A DNA stretch of 64,000 nucleotides from Sphingomonas endolithica. Lineage in GTDB: Bacteria > Pseudomonadota > Alphaproteobacteria > Sphingomonadales > Sphingomonadaceae. Positions 50,849 through 59,873 of the stretch are shown here, piece after piece. Location: assembly GCF_025231525.1 (NCBI RefSeq), contig NZ_CP103057.1:3854501-3918500 (forward strand), given 5' to 3'. Every line of letters starts with the position of its first letter. The first letter of the stretch is position 1. The notes under the pieces are model-generated. The model worked only from the letters and a program-made list of their open reading frames with translations. It did no database searches and was not told where the DNA came from. Both the position numbers and the translations under genes were made by a program.

Positions 50849-52003
50849 TCAGCCTTGCTTGCGCCGAAACGGGTACAGGAACTGCGCACGATACCCGCTC
50901 GGCACGGCTTCCGGCACGCCATAGCCGGTCGGCCAGCGCTTGGCGGGAAAGTGATGCGTGCCGAACAGGCGGTCGAGAAACGGGAAGTGGATCGCGAAGT
51001 TCTTGTCGACCCCTTCCGCTTCGATCGCGTGGTGCCAGTGGTGGAAACGCGGGGTGACGACGAACCGTCCCAGCCACTCGAAATCGCCGCGCAGATTGGC
51101 GTGCACCAGCGACGCGTAGACGTACACGAACGCGATGTACGCCTGCATCACCGATGGCGCGAAGCCGAGCGTCAGTAGCGGCAGCGAGGTGACGCCGCGC
51201 AGCAGGATGATCTCGATGAAGTGCATCCTGGCGCCCGCCAGCCAATCCATCGACTTGGCCGAATGGTGGACCGCGTGGAAGCCCCACAGGAACGGCACGC
51301 GATGAAAGGCGCGGTGGAACCAATATTGCGTCAGGTCGGTCAGCACCATGACCTCGATGAACTGCAACAGCCATGGCTGGCCGGCGATCGCGGCGCGGAA
51401 CTCGGCGAAGCTGCCGGTCTTGGCCATGATGTAGGTCGACGGCGCCAATGCCAGGTAGGTGATCAGCTGCACCATCATCGAGCTGATCAGATAATAGAAA
51501 AGATCCTCACGCCATTCAGCGCGAAACAGCCGCTGATCGGCGTGCTTGGGCAGCAGCCGCTCGATCGGCGCGAACATCAGCCCGGTGGCGACGAGATTGA
51601 CGACGAAAAAGTCGATCCCGAAGAACACGCCCCAGTCGTGCGTTTCGCGTGGCTGCACGCCCGCGCCGCCCAGCAAGGTGGCGGCAAGCGCGACGAGCAA
51701 TGCGGTCGCGCCGATTGCCTTGCGCGGGCGCAACAGCAGGCTGAGCAGGGCCAGCGCATAGGCGCCGATCAGCACGGCGTGGACGACCGCCCGGAACCCC
51801 GACCAGGCATATAAAGGGGCGAGCTCGGGCATCGAGAACCAGCCGGGCCAGCGCAAGGCGGCAACCAGGCAAAGCCCGGAAATTGCCAGCAGCAGCGCGA
51901 AGAAGCCGGCGAACCAGCCGCTACCGAAGCGGCGCACCGCGATCGGCGATTGCAGGTCGCGCTCCAGCGTCTCGATCCACCCGCGCATCACATTCTTCCT
52001 CAT
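50849..52003 (-). CDS. fatty acid hydroxylase / sterol desaturase family membrane protein
   Basis: About 384 residues with several membrane helices. The di-iron His clusters are complete: HRAFH (near 231), HAVHH (near 243) and HHWHH (near 321). Family members hydroxylate or desaturate lipids, carotenoids or sterol-like molecules. The ATG at 52003 overlaps the aas TGA (ATGA), so it is made with the phospholipid acyltransferase, suggesting a lipid substrate. Other in-frame ATG at 51988. Confidence 0.9.
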   Translation of the reverse strand: MRKNVMRGWIETLERDLQSPIAVRRFGSGWFAGFFALLLAISGLCLVAALRWPGWFSMPELAPLYAWSGFRAVVHAVLIGAYALALLSLLLRPRKAIGATALLVALAATLLGGAGVQPRETHDWGVFFGIDFFVVNLVATGLMFAPIERLLPKHADQRLFRAEWREDLFYYLISSMMVQLITYLALAPSTYIMAKTGSFAEFRAAIAGQPWLLQFIEVMVLTDLTQYWFHRAFHRVPFLWGFHAVHHSAKSMDWLAGARMHFIEIILLRGVTSLPLLTLGFAPSVMQAYIAFVYVYASLVHANLRGDFEWLGRFVVTPRFHHWHHAIEAEGVDKNFAIHFPFLDRLFGTHHFPAKRWPTGYGVPEAVPSGYRAQFLYPFRRKQG

Positions 52004-55000
52004 GCCGCCATCGCGCTTATCGTCACATAATCGATCTTGCCGGTGCCGAGAACGGGCAGAGTGTCGATCGGCCGGATATCCTTGGGCACCATCAACTCGG
52101 TCACGCCATTGGCCTTGGCCCACGCCTGCAGCGCGCTGGCGCTCGCGTCCTGGCGCGTGGTGAACAAGACGAGCTGTTCGCCCTTGCGCAGGTCCGGGCG
52201 GGTGACGACCGCGTGTTCGGCATCGGGCCACAGCGCCGTGGCATAGCCTTCCACTGCGGGCAGCGAGACCATCTCGCCGCCGATCTTGGCAAAGCGTTTC
52301 GCGCGGCCGCGGATCGTGACGAAGCCGGCATCGTCGATCGTCACGATGTCGCCGCTGTCGTGCCAGCCGTCTTCGGGCGGCTGCAACACGCCGGGCTGGT
52401 CGGCCTTGAGATAGCCGGCCATCACATTGGGTCCGCGGATCGACAGGCGCCCGCCTTCGTCGATGCCCGGCACGGGATCGAGCCGACCTTCCATGCCCGG
52501 CAGCAGGCGGCCGACGGTGCCGGCGCGGAAGTGCATCGGCGTGTTGACCGCGATCACCGGCGCCGCCTCGGTCGCGCCATAGCCTTCGAGGATGCGCAGG
52601 CCGAACTTCTCGGCATAGATCCGCCGCGTCTCGTCGCGCACGCGCTCGGCGCCAGCGAAGATGTAGCGCAGCGAATAGAAATCATAGCCATGCGCCATCC
52701 GCGCATAGCCCGACAGGAACGTGTCGGTGCCGAACAGGATCGTCGCATTGGCATCATAGGCGAGCGCCGGCACGATGCGGTAATGCAGCGGGCTGGGGTA
52801 GAGGACGGTCTTCACCCCCGACAGGATCGGCAGCAACGTGCCGCCGGTCAGCCCGAAACTGTGGAAAACGGGCAGCGCGTTCAGCACCACGTCGCTCTCG
52901 TTGAAATCGATCCGCGCGGACAATTGGTGGCAATTGGCAAGCAGGTTGCGGTGCGTCAGCACCACGCCCTTGGGCAGGCCCTCGGAGCCGCTGGTGAACA
53001 GGATGACGGCGGGCGCCTCAGGTGACAGGCGTAACGCACGATGGCTGCGCAGCGCGAAGCGTGTGGCGATCAGCGCGCGGAACTTGGCGCCGGCGCCGAT
53101 GGCGGCGGCGATATCCTCGAGGTAGCGGACCCGGATGCCCGTCGCTTCTAGGCCGGCGACGACCTCGCCGAGCTTGGCCTGCTCGACGAACGCACGCGCG
53201 GTGACGATCGTGCGGATCTCCGCTGCGGCGCACGCCGCCTTCAGGTTGGTCAGGCCGGCGGTATAGTTGAGCATCGCCGGCACGCGGCCCTTCGCCTGCA
53301 AGGCGAAGAAGGCGACGACGACGCCGGCAACGTTGGGCAGCAACACGCCGACCGCCTCTCCCTGCCGCGTGCCCTCCGCCAGCGGCCGGCCCAGGGCGAG
53401 CGATCCGGTGATCAGGCGGGAATAGCCAAGCGGCGTGCGCTTGACGTCCTCGATCACCGCCGCCTTGCCGCCATGTACGTCCTTGGCGTCGATCAGCGCC
53501 TCGAACAGCGTGCGGTCGATGTCGGAGGTGGCGAAGATCATCTCGCTCATCACGTCGTACAATTTCCGCCCGGCCGCCGCCCGGCGCTCGCGTGCGCTGT
53601 CGCCGCTGACCTGGAAGCGGCGCTGCGGCAGAACCGTCAGCGTGATCTTGGGGAAAGCGCGCCGGCGCACCTTGCCACCAAGCCGCGAGAAGCGCGTGAA
53701 CTGCGCGCCGTCGATGCGCACCGGCACGATCGGCGCATCGGCCTTGTCGGCGATCATGCCGGGGCCGTCGAACACCTTCATCAGCGCGCCGGTGGTGGTG
53801 ATGCGGCCCTCGGGGAAGATCACCAGGGTGCGGCCCTGCTTCACGGCCTTGACCATCGCCTTGGCCGCCATCGGGTTGGTCGGATCGACCGGGAAGGCGT
53901 CGAACAGCTTGAGCGCCGGCTGAATCCACCACAATCTGGCGACACCGCTGTGGATCGCGAAGGTCGGCTTGCCCGGCAGGAACACCGCGAGCAGCAGCCC
54001 GTCCAGCCACGACACATGGTTGACCACGACGACGGCCGGCACGCCCGGTTGGGGCATGTTCTCCGCGCCGTGCAGTTCGACGCGGTACAACATCGTCAAC
54101 AGGCCGCGGACCAGCGCCTTGATCACCGTTTCGGGCAGCAGCCAGCACGAGATCAGCGCCACCGCCAGCGTCGCGAAGCCGAGCGCGCCGATCGAACCCG
54201 GCGTCGACACGCCGAACTTGTACATCCCCGTCGTCGCCAGCACGACCAGCACGGTGACGATGCCGTTGACGATATTGTTGGCGGCGATGACGCGCGAGCG
54301 CTCGGCCGGCACGGTGAAGGTCGAGATGATCGCGTACAGCGGCACGACGAACATCCCGCCGCCGAGCGCGGTCACGATCAGCGCGACCAGCACATGCCAG
54401 CTCCCCGGGTTGGCCAGGAACTGCGCGACATCCGCCTTGCCGCCGCCGGGGACGAAGGTGCTGCTCGCGATCCACAGGTCGATCATCCCGGCCGCCATCA
54501 GCAGCGCGGCGACTGGCACGTACCTGGCCGACACCTCGCCCTTGAGCAGCCGGTTGACCGCGAGTGAGCCGACCGCGATCGCCACCGAGAAGACGATCAG
54601 GAACAACGTGACGACGCTCTTGCCGCCGCCAAGCTCGCTCGACACCAGGGTCGGCACGTCGGACGAGACGATGCCGCCGACCGCGAAGAACCAGCTGATC
54701 CCCAGGATCGACAGCCACACCCCGCGCCCGCTGGCGGCGGTGCGCAGGATGTTCCAGGTGCCGCGGACGATATTATAGTCGATCCGGTGGTTGTTGCCCG
54801 ATGGCGGCGCGGCCGGGATGAGCAGGCTGGCGCCGAACCCGATCACCGCGCAGCCCATCGCGATGCTCGCCGCAGTCCATGGCTCGATCTCGTTGGCGAG
54901 CAATTGCCCGCCGAGGATCGCCAGGAAGGTGCCCGCCTCGATCAGGCCGGTGCCGCCCATCATCTCGTGCTGGCCAAGGTGCTGCGGCAGGATCGAATAT

Positions 55001-55389
55001 TTGACCGGCCCGAAGATCGTCGAATGCACCCCCATCAACAACAAGGCGGCGAGCAGCAGCCACACCGAATTCTGCCAGAAACCAAGCATCGCGATGGTCA
55101 TGATGCCGATTTCGGCCGCCTTGATCATGCGGATCAACCGGCCCTTGTCGACCGCGTCGGCGATCTGCCCGGCAAGTGCCGAGAGCAGGAAATAGGGCAG
55201 GATGAACAGCCCGAGGGTCACCGGCCCGAGCACCGCCGGCGGAACCGGCGAGGCGCGGCCAAGGCCGTAGGTCGCCAGGAAGATCAGCGCATAACGCAGC
55301 ACATTGTCGTTGAACGCGCCGAAGAACTGCACGACGAACAGCGGCCCGAAGCGGCGTTTGCCCAGTAACGAGACATCAGGTGCGGACAT
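52000..55389 (-). CDS. aas: three-domain MFS / acyltransferase / acyl-ACP ligase (Aas-LplT fusion)
   Basis: 1129 residues. Residues 1 to about 410 are an MFS transporter like the lysophospholipid flippase LplT (FGAFNDNVLRYALIFL; multiple helices). About 440-640 is a PlsC acyltransferase with NHVSWLDG (H-x4-D, near 457) and FPEGRITTTG. About 650-1129 is an AMP-dependent ligase with LFTSGSEGLPKG (near 798) and GYGATEAAPVIAVN. Together they would flip lysophosphatidylethanolamine inward and reacylate it. In E. coli these are two proteins; fusions are known in other proteobacteria. Coupled to the downstream desaturase-like gene. Confidence 0.93.
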   Translation of the reverse strand: MSAPDVSLLGKRRFGPLFVVQFFGAFNDNVLRYALIFLATYGLGRASPVPPAVLGPVTLGLFILPYFLLSALAGQIADAVDKGRLIRMIKAAEIGIMTIAMLGFWQNSVWLLLAALLLMGVHSTIFGPVKYSILPQHLGQHEMMGGTGLIEAGTFLAILGGQLLANEIEPWTAASIAMGCAVIGFGASLLIPAAPPSGNNHRIDYNIVRGTWNILRTAASGRGVWLSILGISWFFAVGGIVSSDVPTLVSSELGGGKSVVTLFLIVFSVAIAVGSLAVNRLLKGEVSARYVPVAALLMAAGMIDLWIASSTFVPGGGKADVAQFLANPGSWHVLVALIVTALGGGMFVVPLYAIISTFTVPAERSRVIAANNIVNGIVTVLVVLATTGMYKFGVSTPGSIGALGFATLAVALISCWLLPETVIKALVRGLLTMLYRVELHGAENMPQPGVPAVVVVNHVSWLDGLLLAVFLPGKPTFAIHSGVARLWWIQPALKLFDAFPVDPTNPMAAKAMVKAVKQGRTLVIFPEGRITTTGALMKVFDGPGMIADKADAPIVPVRIDGAQFTRFSRLGGKVRRRAFPKITLTVLPQRRFQVSGDSARERRAAAGRKLYDVMSEMIFATSDIDRTLFEALIDAKDVHGGKAAVIEDVKRTPLGYSRLITGSLALGRPLAEGTRQGEAVGVLLPNVAGVVVAFFALQAKGRVPAMLNYTAGLTNLKAACAAAEIRTIVTARAFVEQAKLGEVVAGLEATGIRVRYLEDIAAAIGAGAKFRALIATRFALRSHRALRLSPEAPAVILFTSGSEGLPKGVVLTHRNLLANCHQLSARIDFNESDVVLNALPVFHSFGLTGGTLLPILSGVKTVLYPSPLHYRIVPALAYDANATILFGTDTFLSGYARMAHGYDFYSLRYIFAGAERVRDETRRIYAEKFGLRILEGYGATEAAPVIAVNTPMHFRAGTVGRLLPGMEGRLDPVPGIDEGGRLSIRGPNVMAGYLKADQPGVLQPPEDGWHDSGDIVTIDDAGFVTIRGRAKRFAKIGGEMVSLPAVEGYATALWPDAEHAVVTRPDLRKGEQLVLFTTRQDASASALQAWAKANGVTELMVPKDIRPIDTLPVLGTGKIDYVTISAMAA

Positions 55390-55733
55390 GATCTCGATTC
55401 CCCCCAGGCTCGCGTAGCCGACATTTCCGCATCAGGCATTAAGAGAGTATCGTCGGCCAGCACCGCGCATGGCGCCAGCGCCGATCAGATCGAAGCCCGA
55501 CCCGTCGAGCGAGCGGGTCGCGGTCTCGATCCTCGGAATGCCTATTGCAGCGTATCGACGGCGACGACCAGAATCAGCACCATCTCCACCCATCCGCGCA
55601 CGCAGGCCCCATCCGGGCCGATGCCGTCAGCACGCGTCGGGGTTGAAGCTATCCCTTGCTACCGCTCCCCTGCCGTTTGATGTCGAAATGTATGGTCCAC
55701 CGCCGGACGTCCGAAGGTGGTGGAAAGCGGACA
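55390..55733. other. intergenic region with aas promoter and a repeat
   Basis: About 340 bases. The aas side must hold its promoter; the far side holds a short hairpin-repeat copy. A plus-strand frame across it has no ribosome site or recognisable product. Confidence 0.45.
55709..55732 (+). repeat. hairpin-repeat family, short copy
   Basis: GTCCGAAGGTGGTGGAAAGC followed by GGAC: both ends of the family joined without the middle. The stop codon of the 55734 gene begins two bases later. Confidence 0.7.
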
Positions 55734-56222
55734 TTACATCCGGAGAAGTCGTTCAGTGGACTCCGCTGAGATCGCCAGCGCAAAAGCAATATCTTCGATT
55801 GAGATGTCAGGACGTTCGCGACGGAGATCGTGGATTGTATCCACGAGCGCCGGGCTGCGAGGGTCAGCGAAATGTGCGACCTTACCGAATTCCCGCTCGA
55901 TACGGAGAACCTCGCCGTAATGCAGGAAGTCACCGGGCCACTCCGAGGTCTGAACAATCCTTTCCATATCGGCTGGCTCGACACGCTTCAGAACGAAGTT
56001 GTCATGGATGCGCTCGTCCTGCGCGATCATCCAGTTCTGCCCGCACGCGCTGCACGTCGATGCGTATAACCACCATTGTTCACCGCCATGCTCTCGAACT
56101 CGATTGAGAGTGGCGAAAACGCGGCCATCTAAGCCGTCCGGATCGCCCATGCCGACAACCGCTAGGTCATCCAACTCAAGGCAACAACATGAGCTTCGCT
56201 TGTCCATCAGTACGGTCTGCAT
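55734..56222 (-). CDS. unknown protein with Cys-rich motifs
   Basis: Up to 162 residues (a start at 56207 is possible: MDKRSSCCCLELDDLAVVG). YASTCSACGQNWMIAQDERI has a C-x-x-C, and three consecutive Cys occur near the N-terminus, together a possible metal site. The C-terminal half (DIHDLRRERPDISIEDIAFALAISAES-type) is a helical domain. The pattern recalls orphan immunity-type proteins, but I cannot name a family. Confidence 0.6.
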   Translation of the reverse strand: MQTVLMDKRSSCCCLELDDLAVVGMGDPDGLDGRVFATLNRVREHGGEQWWLYASTCSACGQNWMIAQDERIHDNFVLKRVEPADMERIVQTSEWPGDFLHYGEVLRIEREFGKVAHFADPRSPALVDTIHDLRRERPDISIEDIAFALAISAESTERLLRM

Positions 56223-56231
56223 GAAACGGCG

Positions 56232-56286
56232 AACGTCTGCAAATGGGCGTTAGCTGCCATGGCTGATTTGGTGGAAAGCGGACGTT
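56232..56286 (+). repeat. hairpin-repeat family, full copy
   Basis: Outer ends AACGTCTGC and GCGGACGTT pair over nine bases with one mismatch; the core GGGCGTTAGCTGCCATGG is intact. The next gene's stop codon starts at its last base. Confidence 0.9.
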
Positions 56287-56582
56287 CAAGCAGATGTGGA
56301 AATCACGCGTTCGTAGGCTGCGATGCTTTCATCAAAAGCCCGGCGTTTGCGCCCAATGCGACGCTTCTCCCAATACACGAACAGAAGAATAAGCGTCCCT
56401 ACCGCGATCGCGGCAACAGATTTTGTCGGCTGTCCACCCCGCAAGTAGAGGTAGGCGCAGGCTAACATCATCGCTGCCATCAACCACGCATAGCCCACGA
56501 AGAAGGGCATCGCCCGCCACCACATAGGAGCAATTGGATGCCCGCTCCTCCGATCGGATGTGACTTTGTGTAATGCCGCCAT
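56286..56582 (-). CDS. small two-helix membrane protein
   Basis: About 98 residues with two membrane segments (FFVGYAWLMAAMMLACAYLYL; VAAIAVGTLILLFVYW) and a basic tail EKRRIGRKRRAFDES. Its stop codon coincides with the edge of the repeat. The start at 56582 avoids an extension into the next repeat's flank. Unknown. Confidence 0.6.
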   Translation of the reverse strand: MAALHKVTSDRRSGHPIAPMWWRAMPFFVGYAWLMAAMMLACAYLYLRGGQPTKSVAAIAVGTLILLFVYWEKRRIGRKRRAFDESIAAYERVISTSA

Positions 56583-56608
56583 GCGCGTGGGATGCCACGA
56601 CACGCCTA

Positions 56609-56659
56609 CGTCCGCAATTGGGCGTTAGCTGCCATGGCCGAAAGTGGCGGAATGCCGAC
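56609..56659 (+). repeat. hairpin-repeat family, full copy
   Basis: ACGTCCGCAATTGGGCGTTA, then GCTGCCATGGCCG, ending GGCGGAATGCCGACC. Right end diverged. Confidence 0.85.
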
Positions 56660-56771
56660 CGGCCGCTAACGAGAGGTTAGCATCGAATAGCTGCCGTTAG
56701 GTGAGTGGCTGTTCTGAAGACGACCGAGATTTGAAAAAAGGACTTGCCGCCCGCGCGTCGGAACTGGCCCG

Positions 56772-57143
56772 CTACCGGGATCGGCCGCTCGTGGAGCCCG
56801 GGACGGGCACGATACCGACCGGTGCCCGTGACCGCCCGTATGCTCGGATAGCGTCGGCTTTGCCGCGGATATAGGCTTGGTGCCGGGCGGTGAGTGTGCC
56901 GCCATCCTGCCGGAGCAACGTCGCCGCTTCCTCGCGCAACGCGATTGCGCGGGCCAGCTTCTGCCGCCGCATCGTCGGTGTCTCCTGCGAACCGCGATCC
57001 GGAAAGAGTTCGATCGACCGGCTGAAGCTAAGGTCGTTGGGCATGCTCATCGAGATCATCGGGACCGAGGACGTCTGCGCGTCGGCGATTTCAGGCAGAA
57101 GCAACGCAACAAGGATGATGATCTTCACGGCGTCTATCTTCAT
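56772..57143 (-). CDS. small exported protein, unknown
   Basis: About 123 residues. The ATG at 57143 has GGAGGGAAG before it, and MKIDAVKIIILVALLLPEIADAQ is a signal peptide with A-D-A cleavage. The mature part is a charged helical region (RRQKLARAIALREEAATLLRQ) and a Gly/Pro/Arg tail. Unknown. Confidence 0.65.
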   Translation of the reverse strand: MKIDAVKIIILVALLLPEIADAQTSSVPMISMSMPNDLSFSRSIELFPDRGSQETPTMRRQKLARAIALREEAATLLRQDGGTLTARHQAYIRGKADAIRAYGRSRAPVGIVPVPGSTSGRSR

Positions 57144-57353
57144 GGCTTCCCTCCAACCGGCGGCACGATCCATTTTCAGCAGCATGACAGAGTGAGACAG
57201 AATGTTGGGGAACACGAAAACTGTCAACCAGCCATCTTCAAAGACTGAACCAACGTCCGCTTACGATTAAGTCTGTGGAACTCGCGAACGGCAGGGATTG
57301 GGCGCTTACGGACGGGCGACTCCCATAGAAAACATCAGTAAGCTGCCGATGCT

Positions 57354-57746
57354 TCAAGCGGGAGATTTGCGCCTATTAGACCAGATAATTGCAACACCGC
57401 CTAGCACGCCGAGGCACACTATAGACGTCCACTGGTACAGCGGCACGAAAATCATGACGAGAGCGGCGGTGGACGATGTTGAGACGAAGAACGCATGATA
57501 ATATATGCTGGCTGACCAGGCATTGGACACCGTAAGAAGCGCTAGCATCACATGAACAAACCAGCGTCTTGTCCTGCATTGTCGTGCAAAGAAGTATGGA
57601 ATGACCGCAGGGCCGACGATCCAGACTCCGAAGGGCAGTGCGAGCAGCCACCACCAGAGCTCGGCTGGTTCTCCGGCGTAAAGCATCAGGGCGATCAGCA
57701 CTCCGACTATCGCGATTGTCAGAAATCTGAGCACCAGAAATTCCAC
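57354..57746 (-). CDS. four-helix membrane protein
   Basis: 130 residues, mostly membrane (FLTIAIVGVLIALMLYAG; WWWLLALPFGVWIVGPAVIPYFFA; VHVMLALLTVSNAWSASIYY; MIFVPLYQWTSIVCLGVLGG). GTG start with AGGA upstream. Unknown; resembles short integral membrane proteins common in this group. Confidence 0.6.
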   Translation of the reverse strand: MEFLVLRFLTIAIVGVLIALMLYAGEPAELWWWLLALPFGVWIVGPAVIPYFFARQCRTRRWFVHVMLALLTVSNAWSASIYYHAFFVSTSSTAALVMIFVPLYQWTSIVCLGVLGGVAIIWSNRRKSPA

Positions 57747-57826
57747 CGATCATCCTCCGTGCGCTAAGCGTAGCACGCTAGGACCACGAACAAACGTCCG
57801 CTTTCCCGGTCGGTGAGAATCCGGTC

Positions 57827-57877
57827 AGGTGTCCGCTGTTGGCATCAGCGGCCATGGCCCGTTTGTTGGTAGCGGGC
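57827..57877 (+). repeat. hairpin-repeat family, diverged copy
   Basis: GGTGTCCGCTGTTGGCATCA, CGGCCATGGCCCGTTTG, ending GGTAGCGGGC. The central core is changed but ends and CCATGG remain. Confidence 0.6.
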
Positions 57878-57983
57878 GTGACCAGGAATGGTTGTCCTAT
57901 TTGGAAGGCTTGCGAAGGCCGGGCAGGCACCAGCAGGTCTTAGATGGGCGCCCATTGCCATCCCGTAGCCATCCCCCAAACAG

Positions 57984-58016
57984 AAAAGGGCGGCTCCATC
58001 GCTGGAGCCGCCCCTT
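57984..58016 (-). terminator. Rho-independent terminator of rplJL
   Basis: On the minus strand GGGGCGGCTCC and GGAGCCGCCC pair around AGCGAT, followed by TTTTCTGTTT. It lies about 120 bases beyond the rplL stop and is the clearest terminator in the window. Confidence 0.88.
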
Positions 58017-58132
58017 CTTGCTGCGGGCCGGCATGGGCAAGGCCCATGCCCGTCGGTCGACGCATGCGCGCCGCCGGCCGGCCTTGCGGGAGTGCGATCT
58101 AGCCGTGGCTAAATCGTCTCTCCGCTTGCGGC

Positions 58133-58510
58133 TTACTTGACCTCGACGGTCGCGCCGGCTGCTTCCAGCTGCGCCTTGATCTTGGCGGCTTCGTCCTTCG
58201 ACACGCCTTCCTTGACGGCCTTGGGAGCCGATTCGACCAGCGTCTTTGCTTCGGTCAGGCCGAGCGCGGTGATCGCACGGACTTCCTTGATGACGTTGAT
58301 CTTCTTGCCACCGTCGCCGGTCAGGATGACGTCGAATTCGGTCTGCTCTTCAGCAGCAGGGGCTGCTGCGCCGCCGCCACCAGCTGCAGGTGCTGCAACC
58401 GCTGCTGCGGCCGAAACGCCCCACTTCTCTTCGAGCATCTTCGAAAGCTCAGCGGCTTCGAGGACGGTCAGTTCGCTCAGGCTGTCTACCAGCGCGTTCA
58501 GGTCTGCCAT
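58133..58510 (-). CDS. rplL: 50S ribosomal protein L7/L12
   Basis: 125 residues. [20 protein letters not shown] is the dimerisation domain, the Ala/Gly-rich hinge follows, and [20 protein letters not shown] plus [20 protein letters not shown] is the factor-binding domain. The ATG at 58510 begins the conserved sequence. Follows rplJ by 84 bases in one operon. Confidence 0.98.
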   Translation of the reverse strand: MADLNALVDSLSELTVLEAAELSKMLEEKWGVSAAAAVAAPAAGGGGAAAPAAEEQTEFDVILTGDGGKKINVIKEVRAITALGLTEAKTLVESAPKAVKEGVSKDEAAKIKAQLEAAGATVEVK

Positions 58511-58594
58511 GTTATATCTCCAGTATCGGGGCACGTGCCCCATCGGTTCAGTTCAACTTGAATAGTCTCGAGTAAGCCCTGAGCTTGGGAAAGC

Positions 58595-59110
58595 TCAGGC
58601 TGCTTCCTTCTCCGCATAGGCGGACAGCACGCGCGCGAGCTGCGCTGCCGGAGCCTGCGTGATCGTGGCGATCTTCGTTGCCGGGGCAACGAGGAGACCG
58701 ACGATCTTGGCACGCAGTTCATCCAGCGAGGGCAGTGTCGCGAGCGCTTGCACGCCTGCTACGTCGAGGGCAGTCGCACCCATCGCCCCGCCGACGATTT
58801 CGAACTTGTCGTTCGTCTTCGCGAAATCGACCACCACCTTGGCGGCCGCGACGGGATCGATCGAGCTGGCAAGGCCGACGGGGCCGGTGAGCATGTCGCT
58901 CAGCGAACCGTAATCGGTGCCATCGAGTGCGATCTTGGCAAGCTTGTTCTTCGAGACCTTGTAGGTCGCGCCGGCATCACGCATCGCGTTGCGCAGTTTG
59001 GTCGACTGCGAAACGGTCATGCCGAGATTGCGGGTGACAACCACCACGCCGACCTCGGCAAAGCTGCGGTTCAGCTCGGCGACGAGCTCGGTCTTTTGAG
59101 CGCGATCCAT
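58595..59110 (-). CDS. rplJ: 50S ribosomal protein L10
   Basis: 171 residues. [43 protein letters not shown] and [13 protein letters not shown] are L10 landmarks; the C-terminal helix [13 protein letters not shown] binds L7/L12 dimers. The ATG at 59110 has GGAGAATGG before it, which decides against the ATG at 59122. Usually autoregulated through its leader by the L10-L12 complex. Confidence 0.97.
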   Translation of the reverse strand: MDRAQKTELVAELNRSFAEVGVVVVTRNLGMTVSQSTKLRNAMRDAGATYKVSKNKLAKIALDGTDYGSLSDMLTGPVGLASSIDPVAAAKVVVDFAKTNDKFEIVGGAMGATALDVAGVQALATLPSLDELRAKIVGLLVAPATKIATITQAPAAQLARVLSAYAEKEAA

Positions 59111-59511
59111 GCCATTCTCCACGTTAGGGTCCCAGCAAAGTCATACTTCGATGGGCGCCCGTCTGACCCGGTGGCGCAAGCCAACGGGCCGGTTGAAACC
59201 GGACGCATGGGAACACCCCGCGCATCCGGGTTGTCCGTCGATAGGGGCATGGGGATACTCGGCCGCAGCGATGCGGCAAGCAGACCGTCGGCGCGCGTGC
59301 ACACCGAGCGGAAAATCCATTCCCCGTCTAGGCAGGACATTAAGGTCGGGCAAATCCCGGCCACCTGCTGTCTCGGACGGTTCTCGAATCCCGGCGCACC
59401 GGCAAACGAGAGAGCGCGCCTGTTAGCGGAACGTGCGGCAAAGTCAATGCGGGGCGGGGGCCTAGTAACCCCGAACGCGCCGCCGATCCCCCTGGGGCGT
59501 CTCAACCCACT
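59111..59511 (-). promoter_or_regulatory. rplJ leader and promoter region (L10 leader candidate)
   Basis: About 400 bases upstream of rplJ with no gene. By family knowledge rplJ mRNAs carry a structured leader bound by L10-L12; GC-rich complementary stretches are visible here, but I cannot assign the kink-turn, so the riboregulator is expected, not shown. Confidence 0.4.
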
Positions 59512-59589
59512 GTTCTCCCGCGAAAGCGGGAGTCCAGGGTCCCCCGCGACCCCGCTTGTGGCCCTGGGCTCCCGCTTTCGCGGGAGAAC
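59512..59589. repeat. long inverted repeat (REP pair)
   Basis: Left arm 59512-59541 and right arm 59560-59589 are nearly perfect 30-base inverted copies; each contains the palindrome TCCCGCGAAAGCGGGA. It separates the rplJL promoter region from the divergent PhoX gene. Confidence 0.85.
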
Positions 59590-59873
59590 TGGATGATGTT
59601 CGGCAACCGACGCGGTACGTCAGGGTGAAGAAATTATGCACAGCCCTTGCGGAAGCACCCCGCCGGCGCCATTCGGCCGCACGAACGCCGTCGCTCGCAA
59701 CTGCACCTGACCCCCGTCGGCGCATCTGCGATTAAGTCCCAATCGCACATCCTGTCGTGATTTTGTCACGCCAGAGTCGCGGAACTGACGCCGGGAAGCC
59801 GCGCGCCTGTCAGTTTGTGACGCCACTAGGGGGAAGACGGTCGCTAAGACCATTTCTCCGGGGGGGCTTCACC
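59590..59873. other. PhoX-gene upstream region
   Basis: About 280 bases before the ATG at 59874. The frame is open upstream of that ATG but the sequence is not conserved-looking; it should hold the promoter. TTTTGTCACG near 59761 and CAGTTTGTGACG near 59812 form a repeated GTGACG/GTCACG theme that could be a PhoB-like or other operator, unproven. Confidence 0.4.
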
